From Thermoplasmatota archaeon (GTDB lineage: Archaea > Thermoplasmatota > B47-G6 > B47-G6B > 47-G6), in the NCBI GenBank assembly GCA_029258975.1, contig JAPDJS010000011.1:62001-126000 (forward strand): a stretch of DNA of 64,000 nucleotides, read 5' to 3'. Positions 43,917-52,945 of the stretch are shown here, piece by piece (the stretch's first letter is position 1; each line of letters opens with the position of its first letter). A program made the translations under genes and the position numbers. Under the pieces are notes generated by a model. That model saw nothing but the letters and a program-made list of their open reading frames with translations, had not been told where the DNA came from and did no database searches.

Positions 43917-45623
43917 ATGAATTCAGATCAGAGCCAAATATTTAACGAATTCATTGGAGAGCCTATAGGAATAATTATCAACGGAGCCACATTGGAGAGA
44001 TTTGACTTCGTAGTAAACCCTGACTATAGGAACAAAATAATGTTTGGCGAGTATGTCCTAACAAGAGATGCTTATGGTAACCTCATTTTTGGCGTAGTAG
44101 AATCTCTAATAGGAGCAAACAAACTTTTGAGCATCTATGAAAATCAAGGAATCACTAAAGAGGAGCTTCAAACAATAATAAACAGTACAGAGCTAAAAGA
44201 TATCTCCGAAATGGTAATAGCAGAAGTTCAAGTGTTAGGAAAGATTCAGCTTGAAATCCATGAGGGTTCTAAGTATTCTGTATCCATAAGGGCTATCAGA
44301 TATCCTATAGTTCCCCTCAGCGAGGTATACTTGCCTAGTGAAAAATTATTAAAAATTATTTTTGAGGAGGGTCTGGAGAGCTCCGAAGACAGAATATCAA
44401 TAGGATATCTACTAAATTTCTATGACTACAACACTGATCGTGGTTCTGTAAAAGTATATCTCGATGTCAACAAACTTCTTTCAAGACACTTCGCAATTTT
44501 GGCAGTTACTGGAGCTGGTAAAACTAACACCGTCTTAGTCCTAGCATCAAAACTTGTAGAGGAGTTTAATGGGACTGTAATAGTATTTGACTATCACGGA
44601 GAATACACCACGCTAGGTGATGATGACGTTCGAAATAGTCTTCCTTTCGATGTTAATGTAATCAAAAATCCAGCCCTAAGAGTAGAGGATCTGCGCTTTG
44701 AGGATCTCCAAAAGTTGTTAGGTATAGGTTCCAAGAATGTTAACATGATAGATGCTCTTAAAAGGGCCTACGACGAAGTAGAACGTGAGAGTCAATATAA
44801 TAGTGAAATTAGACGTGGTAAAAACTTTATAGAAGCTCTCAAAAAATACCTAGAGGATTTAAGTGAGGGTATTATCGACTCAAACCAAAACGTAAGGAAT
44901 GGGGCATTCAGAGTTCTTAGAAACTTAAAGCTAAAAGAAGATTTGTTAAGAAGAATACTCTACGATGAAAATAAGACAGATGTTATAAGAAGTCTACGCG
45001 CAGGATCACTCAATATAATAGATCTGTCATCACTCACTGATGATGAAGCAATAATCATAGTATCAAGCCTTGCTCGCACCGTACTAAAAGTACGCAGCAA
45101 AATTGCGAGAGGAGGTCGCACTCCTCCTGACATACTAACGCCGGCATTTCAATATCCATTGGTTTTAATCATTGAGGAGGCTCATGTCTTTCTTGATCCA
45201 GAAAAGGCTCAAGAAAGCGCATATTGGCTCTCAAGAATTGCCAGAGAAGGACGTAAGTTTGGAATTTCATTGGGAATTGTTAGCCAACGACCGAAAAGAC
45301 TCGAAACTGACGTGTTAAGCCAATGTAACACGTTTATAATACTCAAACTAATAGAAGAAAGAGATCGCAGAACTGTAAAGAACTCCAGTGAAATGATAAC
45401 AGAAAGGCTCGCTGATGCTTTAACCACTCTTGACGTTGGTGAGGCCCTAATTATCGGATACGCTGTTCCTGCTAGAATTCCTGTGACAGTAAAGGTCTTT
45501 GACTTTAAGAAACTTTACGAAAACGCAAGATATGGAGGTCTAGACATAAACTTCACAAAAGAATGGAAAAAAATTGGAGCTTCTTTGAGAAGTCCTATTG
45601 ACATTAATGAGCTTCCTATGTGA
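43917..45623 (+). CDS. herA: HerA bipolar DNA helicase/translocase
   Basis: Hexameric ATPase that, with NurA, drives resection of DNA ends after Mre11-Rad50 processing. The N-terminal HAS-barrel begins near GEPIGIIINGATLERFDF. Walker A is VTGAGKTNT (about residue 198), Walker B LVLIIEEAHVFLDP (about 418), followed by SRIAREGRKFGISLGIVSQRP and the arginine-finger segment near KNSSEMITERLADAL. Length (568 aa) is normal. ATG at 43917 is preferred over GTG at 43908. A TATA-like AAAAATATAATTAT lies near 43873-43886. It opens the herA-mre11-rad50-nurA operon. Confidence 0.95.
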   Translation: MNSDQSQIFNEFIGEPIGIIINGATLERFDFVVNPDYRNKIMFGEYVLTRDAYGNLIFGVVESLIGANKLLSIYENQGITKEELQTIINSTELKDISEMVIAEVQVLGKIQLEIHEGSKYSVSIRAIRYPIVPLSEVYLPSEKLLKIIFEEGLESSEDRISIGYLLNFYDYNTDRGSVKVYLDVNKLLSRHFAILAVTGAGKTNTVLVLASKLVEEFNGTVIVFDYHGEYTTLGDDDVRNSLPFDVNVIKNPALRVEDLRFEDLQKLLGIGSKNVNMIDALKRAYDEVERESQYNSEIRRGKNFIEALKKYLEDLSEGIIDSNQNVRNGAFRVLRNLKLKEDLLRRILYDENKTDVIRSLRAGSLNIIDLSSLTDDEAIIIVSSLARTVLKVRSKIARGGRTPPDILTPAFQYPLVLIIEEAHVFLDPEKAQESAYWLSRIAREGRKFGISLGIVSQRPKRLETDVLSQCNTFIILKLIEERDRRTVKNSSEMITERLADALTTLDVGEALIIGYAVPARIPVTVKVFDFKKLYENARYGGLDINFTKEWKKIGASLRSPIDINELPM

Positions 45624-45638
45624 TTGGATGGTGATCTA

Positions 45639-47264
45639 ATGAAGATTTTACATATCGCAGATCTACACGTTGGTGCCCATAACTTGGAGCAAAAAAAGGT
45701 TGGAAATCTCATTCAAAAAGTGAGTAGAGAGAGCCTCATAAAAATAGCGGAGAAAATAGTTCAATATAAGCCGGATGTAGTTATTATTGCGGGAGATCTG
45801 TTTCACGTTGTAAAAGATGTTGTCTCGCTTGCAGACTTAACATATGTTACTGCCGCCCTGAAGATTCTGAGGGAGCACAATATTCCAGTCATAGCAATTG
45901 AGGGAAACCACGATAAATCAAGAGAAATAGAAACCCCCAAAGGAAAAATTCTGATGAGTCCTATTCGCTATTTGGAAAGCCTCGGATATCTGCTACATGT
46001 GGGGATACTCCATACTCCAGATTTCGATAGTTATAAAGAGCTTTTAAGATCACAAGGATCTCCTTACGATAACGTGAAAGTAAAGTTCTCGGAAATTCCT
46101 GGATTTACTGGTGCCCTAGAAAAATTTGTTGTGATAGAGAACACTGCCTTCATGGGCATTGATCACAAAAATGTTGCATCTATTAGTCCAGAAATATCAG
46201 AACGTCTCTTCGGACTGTTTAGGAACATAGGCAAAATCCCTACAGAAGCTGAAAAGAAGGTCTTTATTGCCCATCAAACATTTGATGGAATCGTTCCAAA
46301 AGAAGAAATGTTCTACTACAAAAACGAAGCACTCAGCATAGCATACTTACCAGACGGGTTTGATTACTATGCTCTAGGACATATACACGAGTTTTTAGAG
46401 TCATTTAAGGAGCACGCCCACATTATATACCCAGGCATCATCACACCTCTGAAGGCAGATGAATTTGACTACAAATATGAAAAAGGAAAGCTTATGAAAA
46501 CGAAGCACACGAATAAAGGGATGATACTTTACGATCTTGATCAAAACAAATACAAAAGAATTAAATTAAAGGGGTTCAGAAGCATAAGGATCTCTATTTT
46601 ACAAGAAAGTAGCGACATACAGAGTTTAATGGTAAAAATTAACTCGGCAATTCAAAGATCACTCAACATGGCTAAGGAGGCCGATCTTGAGGAGGGGTAC
46701 GAAGTTATGCACCCAAAAGAGGGTGTCATTGTGGATGTTGAGCTTGCAGACTATGGGGGTCTATCTAACGTAGATCTCGTGAGTATTACAGACACCATAG
46801 AACAAAGATATGAAATACGTGCAAACATCAACTTTAAACCACTAAGATCCGAAGAGGAAATCCCAGATATAGAAGAGACTATGGAGTATTACTCTTCAAG
46901 CGACCTTAAAGAAATATTAAAAAACGCTTTTGGAGAGTCTTATCCACTTTATTTAAGATTTATTGAGTTAATAGGCTCTAAAAAAGATGTAGATCTCCAA
47001 AAGGACTCCAAAATTATCATCGAAGCTGTAAAAGATGCCCTGTCTATTATATATGGGGATCATTCCGATAGCACTAAAGCCCTGAAGGCCTTTGCAAAGC
47101 ACGTAGTGAATATAGAGCTACTAGAAGATATTGAAAAAGAGGAAAAGAAGGAGGCTGTAGAGGTCGAAGAGGGTATCCTTAAGGAAGAGGTTTCCGAAGT
47201 CAAAAAAGAGGTCAAAGAAAAGCCTAAGAAAAAAGGTATGAAAACGCTCTTTGATCTTGGGTGA
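45639..47264 (+). CDS. mre11: DNA double-strand break repair nuclease Mre11
   Basis: Manganese-dependent nuclease of about 541 aa. Phosphoesterase motifs are complete: ADLHVG, AGDLFH, EGNHDK, HQTFDG and GHIHEF. Residues after about 300 form the capping and Rad50-binding regions. The C-terminus is long and highly charged (many E/K), ending in KKKGMKTLFDLG. That last segment resembles archaeal PCNA-binding motifs (Q-x-T-L-F-D-F-L) with Gln replaced. ATG at 45639 follows GGTG by six bases; the TTG at 45624 sits before the ribosome site and is unlikely. It lies 15 bases after herA. Confidence 0.95.
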   Translation: MKILHIADLHVGAHNLEQKKVGNLIQKVSRESLIKIAEKIVQYKPDVVIIAGDLFHVVKDVVSLADLTYVTAALKILREHNIPVIAIEGNHDKSREIETPKGKILMSPIRYLESLGYLLHVGILHTPDFDSYKELLRSQGSPYDNVKVKFSEIPGFTGALEKFVVIENTAFMGIDHKNVASISPEISERLFGLFRNIGKIPTEAEKKVFIAHQTFDGIVPKEEMFYYKNEALSIAYLPDGFDYYALGHIHEFLESFKEHAHIIYPGIITPLKADEFDYKYEKGKLMKTKHTNKGMILYDLDQNKYKRIKLKGFRSIRISILQESSDIQSLMVKINSAIQRSLNMAKEADLEEGYEVMHPKEGVIVDVELADYGGLSNVDLVSITDTIEQRYEIRANINFKPLRSEEEIPDIEETMEYYSSSDLKEILKNAFGESYPLYLRFIELIGSKKDVDLQKDSKIIIEAVKDALSIIYGDHSDSTKALKAFAKHVVNIELLEDIEKEEKKEAVEVEEGILKEEVSEVKKEVKEKPKKKGMKTLFDLG

Positions 47265-47269
47265 TCTCC

Positions 47270-50077
47270 ATGAAACTCATTTTAAGAAAAATATCATTAG
47301 AAAACTTCAAAATCCATAAGAATACTACGATTGAATTTTCAGATGGAATAAACATATTTCAAGGTGTAAATGGTAGTGGTAAGTCGTCTATTCTAGAGGG
47401 TATTTTTGCAGCTCTATATCTTGGTACAAGAGAAGGGGGATTTCAAAGAAGATATTCCGACTTAATATCCTACGGGGCCCCTTATGCAAAAATAGAGTTG
47501 GAGTTCGACGTTATAGATAGAAAAATAAAACATCACTGCACTATAAAAAGAGTAATAGAAACAAACGGCACTTCTAAAGTAGAGTTAAGAGTTATCAAAG
47601 AACTTCCGGATGGGACTAAAAAGGCTGAGCCATTAATAACAAAGGTTAGTGATGCTATAGAACGCATTAAAGAGCTCTTAGGAATGGATGCGAAAGAGTT
47701 TATCTCTACAGTCTACGTCCGCCAGAAGGATATCACTAACATACTTGACAAAGATGTTCTCACGCAAGTATTTAACAAATATCTTGGATTAGAGAAGTAT
47801 GATGTCGCTCTTCAAAACTTTTCTAGGATTCTCTCGCAAATAGAGTACAGCATATCTTCTATAAATAACAATATTTTGTCAAAGGACTCTGAACTAAGGG
47901 ATAAGCGCAAAGAATTAGAAAAATTAAAACAGGAGAAAGAGGTCAAAATTAAAATAAAAAATGAGCGTGAGAAGGATAAGGAGTTTCTGGAGAGTAATAT
48001 AAAGACTCTCGAAAAACTTGAAAATATCACTATGAAAATACTGCAAATACTTAAAGAGATTAGACACCACTCTGAATTAATTAAAAACTACGAAGAAAAA
48101 GTAAAGTTACTTGCCGACTATGAAACTCAAAAAATAGAGGAGCTGCACAAACTAGCGTCGTCTAAGATCACAAAGTACCAAGAACTTAAAGCCGAAGAAA
48201 GCAGTCTTAGAAGAGGTATCTCTCAAATAAATGGATACATTGAGGATCTCAAGTCTCAACTAGCAAGTTTTATAGAAAAACAAAAAGAGGTAGAAAAATA
48301 CGAAAACATCATTAAGGAGGTTAAGAGTTCTCTAGCCAATTTCCCAATTGACATCCCAGAAGACCTTTCGCAACTTTCTCAAACAATTTCGAACTTTGAA
48401 GCATTGAAGAGGTCCTATGTAAATATATCCGTGGTCTTTAATCACATAAAAAATCTCCTAGCAGAAGAATACAAAGTTACTGACTTGAGCAATTTTGTTT
48501 CAAAGTATGAGAGCATTCTAGAGAATATAACAAACACCGTAGAAGCCATAAACAAAGATATACTTAGGCTTAAAGAAAACTTAGGCGCTATCTCAGGAGA
48601 AATAAATTCCAGGAGAAAGCATGTAAAAATCCTAGAGGAAGGCGTAAGAGAAGGTCTTGCAAAATGTCCAGTATGTGGCAGAGAATTTAACTCAATAGAG
48701 GAGGCAATAAATGTCATTAAGGAGTATAACAATGAAATTGAGGAGCTACAAAACAAAATTGGGAAGATTAACGCTGAAATCGCTAAGCTTAATAAAGAGT
48801 TCTTAAAGAGACGTAAATTAAAGGAAGATTTGCTAAGGATTAGGAATGATGTAACTAAACTCAAGGATTCTCCTCTGAAAAACTTTGACTCAATAAACGA
48901 AATTGTAACGCTACTTAGGAGGTTACATGGGGCCTTAAGCAATATGGCCAAAGCACAGCCGTATAAGGACCTGATACCTAATATAAATAAAAAGATTGAA
49001 AATGAACAGAAAAAGCTTCAAGATCTTAAGGTTAGACTTCAAGAAGTTTTGAGGCAAAAGAGTAGTATGGATATGTTCGCAGCCAACTATGGGTACAACA
49101 ACATAGAAGAGTTCTGCAAGGATCTTCAAGAAAAATACGCTATTTATAAACAAACCAAAACAGAGGTAATAGCAAAGAAAAATGACTATGAAAAGCGTAA
49201 AAGAGAGTTAAAAGACCTAGAAAAACAATTGGAGACTCAATTTTCCGCACTTAAAGGGGAGCTTCCACTTGTAGCACGCGTCCTTGGCATAGAGCCTACC
49301 AAAATACACTTAAATGAGAGAGAGGTAGAGCTATTACACGAGCAAGTACGAAGTAAAAAAGAGCATCTGCAAACTCAACTGAAAGAGCTAGAAAATGAAC
49401 TACTAAGTATTAGAGACGACATCGTATCTGCCGAGACTCTTATAAAAGCTATAGAAAAGGACGTTCAAAAACTAAAGAGAGAAATAGAACAACTAAAAGA
49501 AGACAAAGAAGTTCTCGAAGAGCTTAGAAGAAAATTCAAGAAAGAAATTTTAGAAAAAATAAGAGAGGCCAGGGGAAGGATACTTCAAGAAGTTGCCGCA
49601 AAGGTAAGCATAATCGCGACAGACTACTTCGAGAGATTTCTTCACAACAAGAGCTACATTGTGAGGTTAAAGACTGAGGCTCCCAGCGGTAGACAGGAAC
49701 AAACTGTTAGAATTTCTCCCATAGTAGTGAAACACGTGAGAGGGGTCCCAAAAGAAACTAGTGCCGACAGTATAAGCGGTGGCGAGGAGGTTGCTCTTGC
49801 AATATCTCTAAGACTGGCAATTTCCAAGTTCTTGGGGTACTCCGTAGGTGTTCTTATTATGGATGAGCCCACAGTACATCTTGACTATGAGAACGTAGAG
49901 AAGCTCAAGGACCTCATTAGGGGTCTCAGAGAGGCAATACATACTTCTGGTTTTCAGGTCATATTAGTGACGCATCATGATGTGCTCACTCAAATAGAGA
50001 ATGCCAGGATCTTTAGATTCGAAATTGTACCAGAAAGTAGTGGTGGACAGTATTCTCGAGTTACTGTTGAGGTGTAG
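47270..50077 (+). CDS. rad50: DNA double-strand break repair ATPase Rad50
   Basis: SMC-like ATPase of about 935 aa that joins DNA ends with Mre11. Walker A GVNGSGKSSI lies near residues 32-41. Two long coiled coils flank the zinc hook CPVC at about residue 466. The C-terminal half has the signature SGGEEVALAISLRLA, Walker B VLIMDEPTVHLD and the switch His in VTHHD. ATG at 47270 has GGTGATCTCC in front; the GTG at 47261 belongs to that ribosome site. The mre11 stop TGA lies in the same GGTGA, so translation is coupled. Confidence 0.95.
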   Translation: MKLILRKISLENFKIHKNTTIEFSDGINIFQGVNGSGKSSILEGIFAALYLGTREGGFQRRYSDLISYGAPYAKIELEFDVIDRKIKHHCTIKRVIETNGTSKVELRVIKELPDGTKKAEPLITKVSDAIERIKELLGMDAKEFISTVYVRQKDITNILDKDVLTQVFNKYLGLEKYDVALQNFSRILSQIEYSISSINNNILSKDSELRDKRKELEKLKQEKEVKIKIKNEREKDKEFLESNIKTLEKLENITMKILQILKEIRHHSELIKNYEEKVKLLADYETQKIEELHKLASSKITKYQELKAEESSLRRGISQINGYIEDLKSQLASFIEKQKEVEKYENIIKEVKSSLANFPIDIPEDLSQLSQTISNFEALKRSYVNISVVFNHIKNLLAEEYKVTDLSNFVSKYESILENITNTVEAINKDILRLKENLGAISGEINSRRKHVKILEEGVREGLAKCPVCGREFNSIEEAINVIKEYNNEIEELQNKIGKINAEIAKLNKEFLKRRKLKEDLLRIRNDVTKLKDSPLKNFDSINEIVTLLRRLHGALSNMAKAQPYKDLIPNINKKIENEQKKLQDLKVRLQEVLRQKSSMDMFAANYGYNNIEEFCKDLQEKYAIYKQTKTEVIAKKNDYEKRKRELKDLEKQLETQFSALKGELPLVARVLGIEPTKIHLNEREVELLHEQVRSKKEHLQTQLKELENELLSIRDDIVSAETLIKAIEKDVQKLKREIEQLKEDKEVLEELRRKFKKEILEKIREARGRILQEVAAKVSIIATDYFERFLHNKSYIVRLKTEAPSGRQEQTVRISPIVVKHVRGVPKETSADSISGGEEVALAISLRLAISKFLGYSVGVLIMDEPTVHLDYENVEKLKDLIRGLREAIHTSGFQVILVTHHDVLTQIENARIFRFEIVPESSGGQYSRVTVEV

Positions 50078-50145
50078 AGTCTATAATATTAGCCCGCAGG
50101 AGTCTCTTGCAAAAATATGCTCCCCAAAGAGGTTGGTGTAAATTT

Positions 50146-51591
50146 ATGGTCGAACACTCTTATGATCCTATCTACTACGAGATATTTGAAAATGTGAAAG
50201 GCATCATAACAAATGCAAAAAACCTATCAAAAGAGCTGAGAGACATCCTTTCCCAATACATACGCTCTGTCGAAGTTTCACCATCATCAGAAAAAAGAGC
50301 CTGCTATGCTATAGATGGAACCCTTACGTATGATGTCGGAACGGGTTTCGTGGTTTATAATGTTGCTGCAGAGGCTATACCTATAAACACAAGGGGCAGG
50401 GTGAGCATAGAGAACATGTTTCTTATGATACCTACGAGAGACATAAAAGACCGTGTAGCAAACAGAATGCACACGCTTGAGTCCGTCGCAGGAATTAAAT
50501 CTACAGAAGGAGCTCCCGAAGTTATTTTAGTAGATGGTCTTATCTCTACGCAGATATTTAAACTTTTGAGGAATTTATATACGAGATTTCGTCTTGGAAG
50601 TGGTGATAAAGAAGATTTCACAACAACAATCAACGACATAAGCAAAGACATTGAAGACCACTGGTACACTCTCTTAGACCAATTTAAGTTATCTCAAAAA
50701 ATTTCGCAAAATGAAAAGATAAAATCCTTATTTTTCTCAGAAGCCGGTAGTAAAGAGGTATTAGACGCTCTTGCTAACTATTTCGTCCAAGGAGATTCAA
50801 TAGAGAGTCACAAAAAACATATTGCAATAGAAAACGCCATGCTCACCTTAGAGGTTCTTGAAGGTATTATCACAAGAGAGATGCTCATAAAAGAAGCTAA
50901 AAACCATGAGGTAAACGTTGTAGGTATTGCAAAAAAGAGCTCGGGATACTCTCTTAGAAACTCGCGTGAGGTGCTAAGAATACTAGGAGTGGGTTCAGAA
51001 GTGCTGGAGAATATTCAAAACGTGAGTGACATTATTCTCGCGACACTCTTACTCGACCAAAATAAGCGAGAATTTGTAGTTTCTCCATTGTTTTATGTAT
51101 ATTACATGGAACACATAACAAAAAGAATTAGAGACTCATCTGAGCTTGTAAAAGACATTGCACCGAATGTAGCCTCACTTGCAGAGTTAGCAACAAAAAT
51201 TCATGAAAAACACATAAGAATTCCAAAAGATTACGAAGCTCTCTCCGAAGAGATGGTAAGACATAACTTTTACGTTGGATATGCGCGTTTTGCTCCACAT
51301 CAAAGACCATACAAGTTTGAAGTGTTACTTCACAAAAAGGATTTAGAGGATCTTATGGGATTTGTATTTAGCATTAGTAAAAGCGGATATCCTCAGCCCC
51401 TATCTCTTGCAGATGCTGCTGTCAAGAAACCCTATGAGCTTATGCCCACGCTCTCTGGCGTTTTATCATTATTTATTAAAAAGCATTTCTCTAAGGAGGA
51501 TGAAAAAGTAGTAGCGGATCTGATAATAAACCAGCTAATAGGCCCATATAGAGGTCACCTAGCACGTTCTAGAAGTACATTCACATCCTAA
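50146..51591 (+). CDS. nurA: NurA 5'-3' nuclease
   Basis: Partner nuclease of HerA, about 481 aa. The active-site Asp is in CYAIDGTLTYD (about residues 45-55); the second acidic site is in EVILVDGL. C-terminal NurA features are YARFAPHQRPYKFEVLL and GYPQPLSLADAAVKKP. A central coiled region with several Lys/Glu helices is longer than in minimal NurA proteins. I chose ATG at 50146 because GGTG is seven bases upstream; the longer ATG at 50107 would add an odd 13-residue tail. The gene follows rad50 with a 68-base gap and closes the operon. Confidence 0.92.
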   Translation: MVEHSYDPIYYEIFENVKGIITNAKNLSKELRDILSQYIRSVEVSPSSEKRACYAIDGTLTYDVGTGFVVYNVAAEAIPINTRGRVSIENMFLMIPTRDIKDRVANRMHTLESVAGIKSTEGAPEVILVDGLISTQIFKLLRNLYTRFRLGSGDKEDFTTTINDISKDIEDHWYTLLDQFKLSQKISQNEKIKSLFFSEAGSKEVLDALANYFVQGDSIESHKKHIAIENAMLTLEVLEGIITREMLIKEAKNHEVNVVGIAKKSSGYSLRNSREVLRILGVGSEVLENIQNVSDIILATLLLDQNKREFVVSPLFYVYYMEHITKRIRDSSELVKDIAPNVASLAELATKIHEKHIRIPKDYEALSEEMVRHNFYVGYARFAPHQRPYKFEVLLHKKDLEDLMGFVFSISKSGYPQPLSLADAAVKKPYELMPTLSGVLSLFIKKHFSKEDEKVVADLIINQLIGPYRGHLARSRSTFTS

Positions 51592-51641
51592 AGTCTGCCA
51601 CCCACTGCTGAAAAACTCCTGTTGTCTTCAACGTGAAGGTA

Positions 51642-52160
51642 TCATTGCGGCTTTGCCAGGTCTCCAATGGTATATACCTTGCCGTTCCAGTAAATTAAAG
51701 GCCTTTTATCATTGTTTTTGTGGACTTCGACAGGCTCCCCTACAACGAGATAATGATCTCCTATTATGTGGTGTTCCATTAATCGACACTCAAAAATTAA
51801 TGGTGCATCTTCTATTATTGGCGCTGTTATCTTCTTTGCTTTACCTATTCTTAGCCCATATTTTTCTGCTGCCACTTTGATTTTATCTACTTTTCTGCTG
51901 CTCATACCACCAAACAATGCCAAAGCAGCTTTTAAAAGATCTTCAGAGACTAGATGGACTGCAAATTCTTTAAATTTAAGTATTAACTCTAAAGTTCTCC
52001 ACTCATTGTAGATGGCAATGCCGAAATATGGGGGCTTCCACGAAACTTGTGCATTCCAAGAGGCTGTCATGCCAGCTCTTTCGTTTTCTGTACCAACAGT
52101 TACAATCACAATAGCCGAGGGGACCAAGTCTAAAAGTTTTTGAATATTATCAGAGTCCAT
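51642..52160 (-). CDS. flavin reductase-like (DIM6/NTAB) domain protein
   Basis: FMN-binding split-barrel protein of about 172 aa. Features: LVPSAIVIVTVGTENERAGMTA SWNA-type FMN contact region (two parts), KPPYFGIAIYNEWRT, EFAVHLVSEDL and a C-terminal ECRLMEHHIIGDHYLVVGEP. Such proteins reduce or bind flavin for other enzymes, or act as flavoredoxins. The ATG at 52160 has GGTG six bases upstream; the longer frame from 52214 is unlikely. It lies downstream of an iron-sulfur flavoprotein gene and a GAPOR-like gene, all leftward, which suggests an electron-transfer role. Confidence 0.85.
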   Translation of the reverse strand: MDSDNIQKLLDLVPSAIVIVTVGTENERAGMTASWNAQVSWKPPYFGIAIYNEWRTLELILKFKEFAVHLVSEDLLKAALALFGGMSSRKVDKIKVAAEKYGLRIGKAKKITAPIIEDAPLIFECRLMEHHIIGDHYLVVGEPVEVHKNNDKRPLIYWNGKVYTIGDLAKPQ

Positions 52161-52210
52161 TGCATTCACCAAATAAATATTATCGAAAAAGAGAGAAATA
52201 ATTCTTCTCG

Positions 52211-52942
52211 TCATTCTTCACTTTCTATTTTCTCCAAAAACCAGCTATACGCAGGATCTTTTTTCAAGAGATCTTTGAGAGCAGCAGCCCCATTCTTTAA
52301 TATGAGGGTCAAATATGCTACTCTCTTTCCAAGAGACTCCGCTGCCCTAATTGTTGTCATGGCGTCCTCGTCTCCTTCTTCTTCCATTCTTGCAAATGCG
52401 TCGGGGAGGGGAGATCTCTTCGTCCAACCTAAAGCGCCTATATAAGACTCTGGAGGATCGCCTGCTATTGGTATTCCACCCATTACCAGGGCGTGAGTGA
52501 TTATCTGGATGGCAGCAAGCTCTTCACCGCCTCCTAGATCTGTTCCCTGTACGATTGTTCCAATAACCTTCATAGATCTTGGTGGTCTGTCTTGATATTT
52601 TGCAAAAAGAGTTTGGCCAAGCCTATCTAGAAATGCCTTGAAATGCGCAGGTAATCCCAGATGGAAGACAGGTATTGAATATATTACCGCATCAGCCTCT
52701 AGCCATTTCTCAAATATTTCGTCGAAGTCGTCATGTAAGATACACTCTCTGTGATCTATACACGAAAGACAATGACCACAAGGGCTTATTATTTTCCCAG
52801 AAAACCTATATATCTCAGTTTCAATATGTTGAGGACTTATGCTTTTCGCAGCTTCCAAAGCCTTTTTTAAAAGATATTCACTGTTCCCGTCAAGTCTAAT
52901 GCTTGCAGAAATTCCAAGAATTTTTATTGGAAGGATTTTCAC
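52211..52942 (-). CDS. iron-sulfur flavoprotein (flavodoxin-like NADPH-dependent FMN reductase family)
   Basis: Flavodoxin-fold protein of 243 aa. FMN-binding loops are visible as LGISASIRLDGNSEYLL, VIYSIPVFHLGLPAHFKAFLD and the later VQGTDLGGGEE. A compact cysteine motif CGHCLSCIDHREC (about residues 53-65, C-x2-C-x2-C-x5-C) matches the 4Fe-4S site of archaeal iron-sulfur flavoproteins that pass electrons to or from ferredoxin. Its GTG start has GGGGTG six bases upstream, within the end of the GAPOR-like gene (3-base gap). It may be an electron acceptor for that enzyme; that is inference. Confidence 0.87.
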   Translation of the reverse strand: MKILPIKILGISASIRLDGNSEYLLKKALEAAKSISPQHIETEIYRFSGKIISPCGHCLSCIDHRECILHDDFDEIFEKWLEADAVIYSIPVFHLGLPAHFKAFLDRLGQTLFAKYQDRPPRSMKVIGTIVQGTDLGGGEELAAIQIITHALVMGGIPIAGDPPESYIGALGWTKRSPLPDAFARMEEEGDEDAMTTIRAAESLGKRVAYLTLILKNGAAALKDLLKKDPAYSWFLEKIESEE

Positions 52943-52945
52943 TCC

